A DNA stretch of 62,518 nucleotides from Saprolegnia diclina VS20 (Eukaryota > Oomycota > Saprolegniomycetes > Saprolegniales > Saprolegniaceae): NCBI RefSeq assembly GCF_000281045.1, contig NW_008246105.1, positions 133,644-196,161 on the forward strand, read 5' to 3'. Numbering within the stretch: position 1 is the first letter of the stretch; every line of letters begins with the position of its first letter. The position numbers were made by a program, and so were the translations under genes. Positions 1-10,040 of this stretch are shown one piece after another. A model generated the notes under the pieces. That model was not told the origin of the DNA. It made no database searches and saw only the letters and a list, made by a program, of their open reading frames with translations.

Positions 1-1738
1 AAACGTTGTCGTACTCGAGTTGCTTTGGATGCCATTGCAGTACTTTTGCACATAGTTGTCGCACGCGATCTTCTGCGGCAGCGTCGTCGTCACCGCACAC
101 GGCGTCGTCGTGGCGCAGGGCCACGTATTGCCGGTCTGGAGGTTGGCGCAGAAGGGACACACGCCCGGGTTGGGCATGTCGAGCACGTAGCCCGTCTGGT
201 GCAGGCAGCGCTTGCACGGCGTGCCTTGCGCGTAGCACTCCCAGTTGAGATTCGTCTTGCACGCCGTGCAGCCGCCGGTCGCCGTCACGTTCGGTCCTTC
301 GTCGCACGTTTCAAGCCACGACACAATACCGTCACCGCAGACGCTCAGATCACTCTTGCAGGCCTACAGCACCGAGGAACGTTCAACGAACTATCCATAT
401 ATGGATGACGCAGCGCACCGGGTCCCACGGATTGGCGTTGCAGTAGGCAAACGACGTGGTGACGCACGACGCAATGTTGTCGCCGAGGTCAGTGACGAGC
501 GCGTTGCAGTCGACGCGCGCCTGCGTGAGGCTGGCCGACCACTGAAACGGCGTCGTGGGCGGTCCGGCGCGGTTCTTGGCGTACGCCAAGTTGTCGGACG
601 CGGGTTGGAAGTAGCGCTGCGTAAACATGGCGTTGACAAAGAGCTTGCGAAAGTTGGCGCAGACGCCAGTGTTGCGCACGCAGAGCGGCGCCGCGTTGAC
701 GGCCGCGCACGCACTCGACTTGCACGGGCAGTTGGCTTGGAGGTTGCAGTTGTACGGACACACTTGGTGGCAGCCGACATCGGAAGGGTTCTTATTGCAA
801 TAGTCCACCAAGTAGTTGGTGCAGCCCGGAAACGACGCGGTCGTCGACGCCGTGAGGCTGACGCCGGCCGCGCACACGCCAGGAATCTACGATCGAGAGG
901 AAATTGAGGTCATTTGGAGGTGAAAAAGGAGCTCGTACGAGCGCCGGAATGCAAAAGCTGCCCGAGCAGCCAATGTTGGCCGCAAACACGTTGACAATCT
1001 GGCGAAAGATGGACGACGCGTTGCACTGCGGCGTCGCACACGTGGCCGACGCATCCGCAAATGGACACGCGATCGCCGAGTAGTTGGGCGTGATGGTCGG
1101 CTGCCCCATAAAGTAGCTGCACCCGCTCGGCGTGCAGCCCGAAGTGGCCACCGTTTGGGTGCAGCCCGGTGTGCCCGGCACGCAGCACGCTTGGAACGTC
1201 TAAGAACACGCCATCAACAAACGACATACGCATGGGAGTGGTGTACCGAAGCAATGCACGCGGGACTTTGCTTGCTCAGTTGACACGCCGTCGACAGACA
1301 CGGGTGACCTGCTGGCAGCGCAGCCACTTGGGCTGCCGTCAAAAACTCGCAGTAAAAGAGCGAATCTACGAGCAACCAATTGTTGAGATTGAGTTTGAGC
1401 AAGCAATGGAGGCGACCTTTGCACTCGGGGGCGTTGTAGCACTGCTGGCCAACACCGGCGCAGGACAAGCAAGGCGAAGTTGTACTTGCTTGTTGGCACG
1501 TAGTCGCGTCACCGACGCTGAGCTGCGTCAATGGCAGCGAGCACTTGACGTTCAAGTTGCACGTACTCGACGACGAGCATGTCGCGCCTGTGTCACGAAC
1601 GAACGAAGTTGCCAAACTCAATTGACGAAAAGACGTACCGTAAACCGTAGGGAAAAGACCGACAGCCGCAGCGACAAGCGAAAGCCAGCGCATGCAGATC
1701 GGAAGTGGTCGCTCTTGCGTAGGACGGGGCAAATTCAA
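1..1738 (-). CDS. Secreted cysteine-rich protein with DUF4215-type motif (3' end outside window)
   Basis: Probably an extracellular or cell-surface protein of unknown function. Starts at 1738, or at the in-frame Met near 1693, which begins a convincing signal peptide (MRWLSLVAAAVGLFPTVYG). Four exons read in one frame after removing three short introns (about 1204-1250, 890-945 and 366-412). Cysteines occur all along the chain, often as CxxxC or CC. After the third intron comes CGDGIVSWLETCDEGPN, which resembles the DUF4215 / Myxococcus-type Cys-rich repeat (CGDG...ETCDDGN). Coding sequence is still open at position 1, so the C-terminus (anchor, membrane segment or further repeats) is not visible. 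Domain identity is by motif only; function is unknown. Confidence 0.7.
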
Positions 1739-2649
1739 GAACGAGCTTGCCTTGCATGGTTTGCAGCTTGTCGTTTCTCAAAGCGAAACCGTGGAAGGGC
1801 GCCATTTTGAACCTCGTGCCATTTTTGTCGCAGGACCAATTTAGAGCTCAGGCACAGGCGTAGGCTTTAGAGCACAAGAGTGCAGCTTCTATCTGAGGTT
1901 ATCTGAGCCACTTCGTATCCTAAGCTCTCAAACTTTTATTCGTGCGCAGTTCGTACGCAGTACTCTCGCCTATCTCACTCAACTTGGCTCCAGCACCATA
2001 TGATGTGCAAAGCGTTTCGAGTGTGGACGCTGTGAATAGACTCGGTCGATCGCCAATCACTGAGATTCTGTCGGCAGCCTCTTCAAAATGACTGCGTCCT
2101 GGACTATATCGTATCGCTACGGTGCTCTGGAAGTGTAGTTTAATATAGCTGCCTTGCAGCTCGGCACCACTCGACATGGACGTCGTCGGATACATTTCCT
2201 TGCTGAACGGATTCCATTTTGGATAAAAGGGATCCATATCGTACCTCACTGGTGACCGCCCAGCGATATAGCGCTACACCGACTGTTTGAATAGAGGCTT
2301 TGGACTACTAGGCAGCTGTCTTTGCCGACTGTGCCATGACAGTGCTTTTGTAAACCTATCGATAGACGGCAATCTTGGTGGGAGTGGATCTCGTTCATGT
2401 AGCAGTGACGCTAACGATCAATACGGTGAACACGCGCTCGTCGTGAGGTCCGGGGCTCATACTCAAATACTGTCAATGACAAGTCCACAGCTTGAGAATG
2501 TGTCTCGATTGGTTTAACTTTTTTAGAAAAAGAAGGTTTATTGTAGAGGAATGACGCGGGAAAGTCTACTTTGTGTTGCTGATCAACGCTAACACAAGTG
2601 CAGAATGAATTCGTGTGGAATATGCGTGCACCGGTGCAGATTTTACGGG
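1739..2649. other. Intergenic spacer, no gene recognised
   Basis: 911 bp between the start of the Cys-rich gene and the end of the next minus-strand gene. Short open frames on both strands (for example 1920-2249 minus) show no domain, signal peptide or splice partner. It should contain the promoter of the first gene and the 3' region of the second. Confidence 0.5.
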
Positions 2650-3803
2650 CTATTCCCGCCCCTCCACACTGGTCGCTGGTGAACCTCGCACTGCTTGGGG
2701 GCCGACTTCGATATCGACGTCTTGAATCGAGACGGTGGCTGGTTGCGGAACGGGCTGCGCGGCTGAGCAGCAGCGCTTGATAACGAAGGCGACACCTGTC
2801 GTGAGCGCACCGAGGAGTGCCCACGCGTTCGCGATCGAGCTACCCAAGACTTGGGTCCAGGTTTGGCGAATCTGCGTTGTTTTGGAGCACGTGTGCGGGC
2901 CAAGAGCATAGTACGCGTTGCAGAGCAGTGCTGGCGCTGGAAACACGCAATACGGCGACTTGGTACGGGTGAGAAGGTTCTTGGGCATGTACTTGGTCAA
3001 AAAGATATCGATCGACGACCCCGGGATGACGCTGCCGTTGGCAAAGTAGTTGGAGGCGTCGACTGCGCACGACCACGGGGAGGTCGCAGGCGGCATGGCT
3101 TGCAGGGCGAAGAACGACCTCGTGTACATGTCGAATAGGCTCGAGTTTGGTGGAAACCCAAACGACGAGAGACCCTCGACGAAGAACTGCGCTGACACAC
3201 CGCCGATCGAGAGGTTGCCGTTGTAGATCGACCGAACGTACCCCCCGCCAGTGGGAACGACGGGCGGCATGGCGGCAGTTGCGTTCAGGACTACAGGTAG
3301 CGTGGCCAAGCAGTCTTCGTACGTCTCAAAGTGCATGTTGCTTTGACGACTTGCCACCCACTCGTGGACGAAGCGGTGCGCCCGTCAGCCGCAGGGGGGT
3401 CCAAAAAGTAGCTGCTCACGTTGGCAGGACAAGCGACTACGCCACCGGCACAGTTGACCGGCGGCAGGGCGGGGTTGCACAGGCCTTCTTGGTAAAACGC
3501 CGGATCCATCATGCAGCCGTACGTCGTTCCGCTGTATTGCCCCAAGCTTTTGCAGGTGTAGTCGGGAAGGCGAGTCGCGGACGAGAGGACATTGGTCACT
3601 TCTTGGCCATTCGTCAAGCCGCTTGTCAGTTGGACGACACCGACGCTCAAGCAAATGATGCACAAAGCGACCGTAACATAGCGGAGGGCGGACGCGTCTG
3701 CGATCAATCGCTTGTCCCGTTCGTCGTAAAAACCACCGAGGATCGGGACGCGAAACAAATGAGTCCGAGTCGTGGGTCCCTCTACGTTGGGCGACTTCAT
3801 CAA
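2650..3803 (-). CDS. Two-TM, Cys-containing membrane protein, unknown function
   Basis: Exon 1 is 3803-3420 (128 codons) and exon 2 is 3360-2650. A 59-nt intron (3419-3361, GTGAGC...CCACGAG, with a GCTGAC branch-like site) joins the frames; without it the gene looks frameshifted. The 364-aa product has a short basic cytosolic N-terminus, a TM segment around residues 41-62 (VTVALCIICLSVGVVQL), a luminal or extracellular part of about 220 residues with paired Cys and N-glycosylation sequons, and a second TM near the C-terminus (WALLGALTTGVAFVI) followed by a short acidic tail. This is a two-pass, large-loop layout. No catalytic motif was recognised. Confidence 0.65.
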
Positions 3804-5186
3804 TGATTAGGAAGTCGGCCACAGCCACGCTCTTTGACGGCGCCGTTATGAATGTGAAGGCGCGGCAAGCCCCACATCGTTCGCATTGGCCTCACTATAT
3901 TGTTCCAGGGATACTTCTTCGACAATCGAAGGTGTGCGTCGTTGTGCGTCGTCCCGCAGACTGCAAATCGAGTTTGAAACACATTCACACAAAACAAAGC
4001 TCCGTAGCCAATTTCCTTCCTGCAGCTAGTGACTCGTTCACCAATGAGCCGGAATTTCCTCGACTTGAACAATCACGGCTGGGACAGCAGTGCAACTGGG
4101 TTGGGCATTCACACGCCTTTGACGTCGACGTACATTATCGCGATTTGCAGGATACCACCAACGCGCGACATTGAGCGCCTCATTTTACCGACGCACTCGT
4201 TTCGCACCGAAGCCCACGGCATCGGTAAGCGCCATGACCCCACCGCGGCGATCCCAACGATGAAGAAACGGATTTGGGGCCGACTCGCGGTTGCCACTGT
4301 GCCACTGTGCTCGACCACACTCACCACCGCCTGCATAGCACCTAACTTTCAAAAGTCTCTCAGGTGCCAACAGACCCGACATCGAGCTCAAACGCCCGGC
4401 TGACCCGTGGACATGTTGGTCATGATCTGGGCGGATCCCATAAGCTTCTTGGCTCCCACGAGTTGAGGTTTATGGACCCTTGCGACGAGGGAGAGCGCAT
4501 ATCGCCGATCCAAAGTGGTGACGTCCCAACGAAACGCATCCGGTTCAGTGTGTCGCCCACACCGAAAAAGCTCGCGCAACTACAAGGTATAACTCGATGA
4601 TCAAGAGCGCTGCGGAACGAACGAGGTTCACGCGAACGACATCGGGGTTACTTGCTAAAACAGCAGCGTTCATGCCCGTCGTAGTACAATTTTGTCATCT
4701 CAATCCGTGCCTGTGCACAAGAACATTGTAGTTGACAGCATGACCGACTCGCTCAAGGTTTTACATTCCCTTGGACTGCGCTGCGGATGATGGTGCACTT
4801 TCGAAGGGCAAGGTCGGTCATCTGACCTTGCAGCCTGTGATTGGTCCATCCTAATTAGGACATTGCAGATGTTCGTGTCCGAATTGCACCGGCGCGATCC
4901 CTCGTTGGGCTCGCCGCGGCGCCTCGCATCAACATGCAAGCTCCACCTTGCTCTCCGCTGTCTCTACGCTCCACCAGCGCCGTGCGCCATCCATGCGTTA
5001 GCATAATCGCGCGCGCTGTCGCAGTACCCAGTTTTGATCTTTGGACCTCTGACTAATCGCACGCCACACTACGCTTCCCATGGCCAAACGTCATATCATT
5101 TTACTATAGAAAAGTGTGTGTGTCTAGCCTCAACGAAGCAAGCATTGTCCTGATTTGGCCGTCAATTCCCAAACTTCCTCTTTGCC
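3804..5186. other. Intergenic region, divergent promoters
   Basis: 1.38 kb between two divergent genes (starts at 3803 minus and 5187 plus). Small frames such as 3800-4072 minus are low-complexity translations without domains or splice consistency. I see no RNA gene or repeat here. Confidence 0.5.
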
Positions 5187-8022
5187 ATGTCGGGCGTCTT
5201 GAACCGGTGGAAGGTTGCGGTCCAAGCCGCTGCCTTTGACGTCGGAACCTCGGTCTCGGGCGTCGTCTCGACGGCCGTCCTCGGCGAGGAGTACGAGAAG
5301 AACTACGAGTTCCCCCGCGACAGCACGGCCAGCGGCGGCCACGAGCTCCTCTGGAAGATCTACCCGGCGGTCTCCAAGAAGACGGGCGCCGAAGTGAGCC
5401 TCTTTGTCTTTGACAAGCGCGAGCTCGACAAGGTGCACAACAAGGAGCGGGTGCTCGACGTGCTGCGCCATGACATGAAGACGCTCCGCTTGCTGCGCCA
5501 CCCGCAGATCCTCAAGATCGAAGAGGTCTTTGACGAGTCGCGCAAGACGCTCTCGTTTGTGACCGAGCGCGTCACGTGCTCGCTCGCCAACGCGTGCAAG
5601 ACCTTTACGAACGTCCTCAACGTGACGCCCGAAGTGCTCGAGATTGGTCTCTCGGAGTTTGAGATCGCTTGCGGCCTCATGCACATTGGCGAGTCGCTCT
5701 CGTTTCTGCACCGCGAAGGCCGGCGCGTCCACCTCGGCCTCTCGCCCAACGCGATCTTCATTACGCCGAAAGGCGAATGGAAGCTTGGCGGCATGGGCTT
5801 TAGCCGCATCGTCGAGCCAGGTACAACGTCCCGCAGCGAGTACTATGCGTCCGGGCACGCTGAGCCCATCAAGAAGGGCGAGAAGCTTCTGAGCTACGAG
5901 CCGCCGCTCGAGTATTGCGCGCCCGAGCTTGTGAACGAGCCGCGCACGTTTGACGCGCACGCCGATGTCTTCTCGCTCGGTCTCCTCGTGCTCGAGCTCT
6001 TCTCGCCGCCCAAGCCCGATGGCAGCCACGAGCCGGTCCTCGGGTATTTAGAAGGGAAGGTCATGACGCACGGCTATAAGACGCAGTCGCTGCACCCGAT
6101 CTCGTTCAACCCGACCGTGCCAGTCACGCTCCACAACACGATTCGGACGCTGCTGCAGCTGTCGCCGACGTCGCGTATCGAGGCGCGGGCGTTCCTCTCG
6201 TCGCCCTTCTTTGACTCGGGGCTCGTCAAGACGCTCCGGACGCTGCAGACGCTCGTCGAGCAAGACCCGGCGTCGCAGGCCAAATTTCTCTTGGCGCTTC
6301 CGGATGTCCTCTCGGGCTTTTCGCCCAAAGTACTCCGGGACCTCGTACTGCCCGGCCTCCAAAGCGTTGTCATCAACCCCGCGATCGCGCCGTTTGTGAT
6401 CACGCCGCTTCTCAAGATCGTGTCGATGGTCGACAAGACGACGTTCTCGCGGCACATTGCGCCCATGATGGTGCCGCTGCTCACGATCGCCGAGCCCGTC
6501 CAGTGCATGCTCATGTTTGTCGAGAACCTCGAGGCGCTCATCCCCAAGGCCGAAGATGGCTACATCCGCGATCACATTGTGCCGATGCTCTGCCGCGCAC
6601 TCGACTCGAGCGTGCCCGAGATCCTCGACAAGGTCCTCAACAAGATTGTCGACCAAGCGAGCCTCTTTGAGTACCGGATTCTCAAGCAGATCATCCTCCC
6701 GCGCGTCATTCGGCTCATTTTGGACCCGCCCCAGCTCTCGGTGCGCGTAAACGCACTGCTCTGGCTCGCCAAGTCGTTCCACGTCTTTGACAAAGACCTC
6801 CTCGTCGAGAGCGTCATGCCGTGTCTGGCCGAGTGTCTCACAAAAGACAAGACGCCCGCCGTGTGCATGTGCATTCTGGGCTGCTACGACAACCTCGGCA
6901 AGCACCTCGGGCCCGAGTACATGGCCAAGCTTGTGCTGCCCGCGGTCTCGCCGCTGCTCTGGGAGAAGAACCTCAACGGCGCGCAGTTTGACATGGTCTG
7001 CGAACGCGTCAATGCCATGCTCAAGGAGATCATCTCGGAGCGCGAGAAGGCGCTCATGGCCGAGTCAGGTCTTCAAACGCAAAGGTACTCTGCGATATCG
7101 CACCATCCGTGGCGACGCAACATGTCTGCTGTAGCGTGGCGACCTCGGGCTTTGGCGAGACGGTCCGCGCTGTCGAGCGCAACAAGGAGAAAGCGTCGGG
7201 CATGGCCGCTGTCAACTCGATGCTCCAAGACGAGTATGTCCCCAAGGCGCCAGAGTCGGCGCAAAAGCCGTCCGAGCCCGCACCGTACTCGGACGCTCGG
7301 CCGTCCACGTACTCGGACCGCAGCAGCACGAGCAGTCGCGACGACCCGTTCATCCTCAATGGCGGCGGTCGATCGGCCGCGACACCGCCAAAAGATGCTC
7401 CGAGCGAAAGCTACGCCGAGCGGCGGCGGGCCAAGAAGGCGAATCGTCGTACGAGTGCGTCGGTCGACGCGCCGACGTCCGACTTGCTCGAGATTGCACC
7501 GGTGGCCGCGCCGGTACGCCACCTCATAGCAGCATATTGATCCTGATCGTTGTGTGTGTCTAGGCGTATGGCAATGCGCCGAGTGCAGGCCTCGCGGGGC
7601 TGTCGTTGGCGCCGGCACCGAGCGGCAACATGTTTGCGGGTCTCCAACCCTCGAGCTACGCACCGTCGTCGTTTGCTGCAGCGCCACCGATGGCGCCGTC
7701 GAGTGGGTACGGGGGCACCCCGGGGTATGGCCAAAACACGGCCGTCTCGGCGTTCAACGGCGCGCCGTTGCTGGCCGCGCCGCCGGTTGCGGCGCCGAGC
7801 TATAACAACACCAACGTGGGCGGCTACGGCAACCAGTTTAATGCACCACCGCCAGCCGCGCCGGGATACGGCCAGCCGCAGCTTGGGTATGGCAACAACA
7901 ACTATGCGTCGACGCCGTACGGGAACACGGCACCGCAGCAGCAACAACTCTACTCGAGCTACACGGGCCACCCTCCGACGCAAGACGATGGCAATAAGTT
8001 TAGCGCCTTTGATGGCTTGTAA
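5187..8022 (+). CDS. SCYL2: SCY1-like pseudokinase (SCYL2 / CVAK104 type)
   Basis: A membrane-traffic pseudokinase; family members bind clathrin and adaptors on trans-Golgi and endosomal vesicles. Three exons: 5187-7084, 7135-7513 and 7564-8022, with two 50-nt introns, giving 911 aa. Residues about 1-330 have a protein-kinase fold, but the catalytic HRD loop reads HLGLSPNAIF and the DFG position reads GMG, so catalysis is not expected. Then comes a HEAT-like helical region (about 340-640; SGFSPKVLRDLVLPGL, ISRHIAPMMVPLL type repeats). The last 230 residues are disordered and rich in Gly, Asn, Gln, Ala and Pro and end in FSAFDGL, fitting a clathrin/adaptor-binding tail. The start at 5187 gives a typical SCYL N-terminus and no in-frame alternative looks better. 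Confidence 0.88.
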
Positions 8023-8488
8023 TTTGAAACAAAGATGGACGGTGCACCCACTGTACAAAGCGCCATGGAGCCGAGGGCATCGATCGTGCGACCAGAAGAG
8101 CTGCGACAGCAGCCGTCGCGGGGCGTCTCGGCTGCTTGGGCACTTGCGCGACGAGAGGTCATCGTACGAGTACACGTCTTCGGTTGCCAACGCTCCAGCA
8201 CGCTGTCTGGTCAGCATATGCTGGCTGCAAACGGCGGCGGCGCTCAAGGTCCCGCGTTCTGGGGACTCGCCAACAATTGATGGTCGGCTCCAAGTAGACG
8301 GCTGGCTTGGCCGGGTTGTCGACTCGGGCTACTATCTCTTGCTACAACAGAGGTCCAGGTACCTCGATGCTGCCACTTCTGCGTGTGATGAGGCGTACGT
8401 TATAACAAAGTTGCGTCGGTAAACATTCCTCGTGTTACTACTGTGTTAACAGAGCAGCAAGATGGCGTCAAACATTCCCACGAGTCGC
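8023..8488. other. Convergent intergenic spacer
   Basis: 466 bp between the end of the SCYL2-like gene (plus) and the end of RPL13A (minus). Should hold both 3' UTRs. No other coding or repeat signal seen. Confidence 0.5.
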
Positions 8489-9457
8489 TTAAAGCGAGAG
8501 GCCAAACTTCTCGAGGGTAGGCTTGAGCTCCTTGTGGGCGGCAGCGACCGAGGCCGTGGCAGCCGAGAGGGCCTTGTTCTGCTCGAGCTTCTTCTTGTAG
8601 TAAGCCTCCGAGCGGATCTTGCGCTTGGCTTCGAGGCGGGCGACGAGGTCGCCGTGGCGCCAGCCGACCTCAGACGACAGCTTGCCGAGGACGGTGAAGC
8701 GGCGGTTGGCCTTCAGGCGAAGGGCGCGGAGGGCATCCGGGACGACCATGCGCTTGACCTTGTCGTACGGCGACGGCACGCCATCAAAGACCTAGCATCT
8801 TGTCATGAGATCCATGGACATCACATGGCATGAGCGTACCTTGAGGCGCTGGAGGGCCGACGCGCCGTGGGCGGTCTTGTGCGGCAACATGCCACGGACA
8901 GCGCGCCAGAACATGCGCGAGGGAGCGCGGTAATGGATGGGACCCTTCTTGGGGTTCGTGGCCGTACGCTTGTTCAAGAACTGGAGGAACTTGACCTTGT
9001 TGCGCACGTCTACAAGCCGCCATCATCAGCAAAATGCTGTCGATGTGGTGTAGGTCCGGCATGGCAATCCATTTGACATGACATCAAAGAGGGAAAGCCT
9101 GCACGCAGCGACTTTAGCATGTTTTCGGCGACGCATGGGAGCGGGCACGCATGGTGCCATCACCAGCCACATGTAACATGTGTCACTGTCATCAAAGGTC
9201 CTTGGCGCGAATGCCAGAAGATAAGACTATCCATCCATTTGCCAAGGCCGATGGCCTCCACACGCCAAGCGTCACTGCGCCTACGGACCTGCCACCAAAT
9301 ATAGGAATAAGAACTTACGCGAGCCCGAGATGTTGAGTTCCTCGCAGCGGACAGCGACGACGTGCTGGCCGAGGAGGAGCTCCTTGGCGACGAGCGACGC
9401 AAGGCGACCGAGCATGTGCGCGCGGCAGTCGACGATGACGGGCTTTTCAAAAGGCAT
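8489..9457 (-). CDS. RPL13A: Large-subunit ribosomal protein uL13 (L13a)
   Basis: Cytosolic 60S subunit protein. Three exons: 9457-9319, 9009-8840 and 8791-8489, giving 203 aa, the same length as animal L13a. Recognisable uL13 landmarks: [17 protein letters not shown] near the N-terminus, [11 protein letters not shown] at the exon 1 junction, [19 protein letters not shown] in exon 2, and [15 protein letters not shown] with [18 protein letters not shown] in exon 3. The splice HVRNK across intron 1 restores the expected family sequence. Intron 1 is 309 nt, about six times the local norm; intron 2 is 48 nt. Met 9457 is chosen because family alignment begins there; a longer upstream frame exists but is not conserved in type. 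Confidence 0.95.
9010..9318 (-). other. Unusually long intron 1 of RPL13A
   Basis: 309-nt intron (donor GTAAGTTC, acceptor GCTTGTAG) in a window where introns are almost always 40-60 nt. Long introns in ribosomal protein genes often host snoRNAs or regulatory elements. I found TTGATGAC (box-C-like) but no well-placed box D, so no snoRNA is called. Confidence 0.7.
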
Positions 9458-9642
9458 GTTTGAGACCGATGAGGAAATGAGTTGCGGAAGGGCAATCTCA
9501 CGGCCCGGAAATGGCTGGCCAAGAGGCCTAGGGGTTGGCATTATAAAAGTCAGGCACTTATAAAACATCAGCACTGCCTATTTGTATTCAACATTAAATT
9601 ATATGTATTTTAATGCACGACGGATAGAAATACCATTTTAGG

Positions 9643-9798
9643 ATTGGCTAAAATACAAGACCGTTTTGACCAGTCACGCGATGTGAATGGCCATCGGCGG
9701 TTTTGACCAATCAACTTCTGTGGCCATCGCACACTTGGGGTTTGTAGCGACAGTGGGCGCGCCTGCAATTGGCTGTTGGCCGTCGCGTTTCAACCAAT
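9643..9798. promoter_or_regulatory. Four CCAAT boxes in the RPL13A/IFT139 divergent promoter
   Basis: ATTGG at 9643-9647, CCAAT at 9707-9711, ATTGG at 9768-9772 and CCAAT at 9794-9798, within 584 bp separating divergent starts at 9457 and 10041. Spaced CCAAT pentamers on both strands suggest NF-Y-type binding in a bidirectional promoter. Inference from motif only. Confidence 0.5.
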
Positions 9799-10040
9799 GG
9801 CCTTGAGGTAGCTTGTCGCGCGGGCTGCGATGCTGGTCGCTGGCACCGAGATGGAAGCAGGGGTGGCAGCGCTGGGAGGTGGCAGCGCGGTACGAGCCTG
9901 CGAGATCGACGTCGGGTTGGAGAGGAGCAGCGAGGCAAGCATGCATTGGCTGTGACAGGCGAAACGGTGGAGACGGTAGCTGCGACGCTTCGGCGGAAGA
10001 TCCGCTGCAAGATCCATCATCTCGCAATCGAAACGCAAGC

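Noticed and set aside
3361-3419. Apparent frameshift in the two-TM membrane protein
   Set aside because: A 59-nt GT-AG intron with a branch-like site joins the frames exactly, so the gene need not be broken.
5130-6905. Two long minus-strand frames opposite the SCYL2-like gene
   Set aside because: Antisense of the kinase-like exon; no motifs.
9010-9318. Box C/D snoRNA in the RPL13A intron
   Set aside because: One box-C-like site, but no box D at suitable distance and no terminal stem that I could find.
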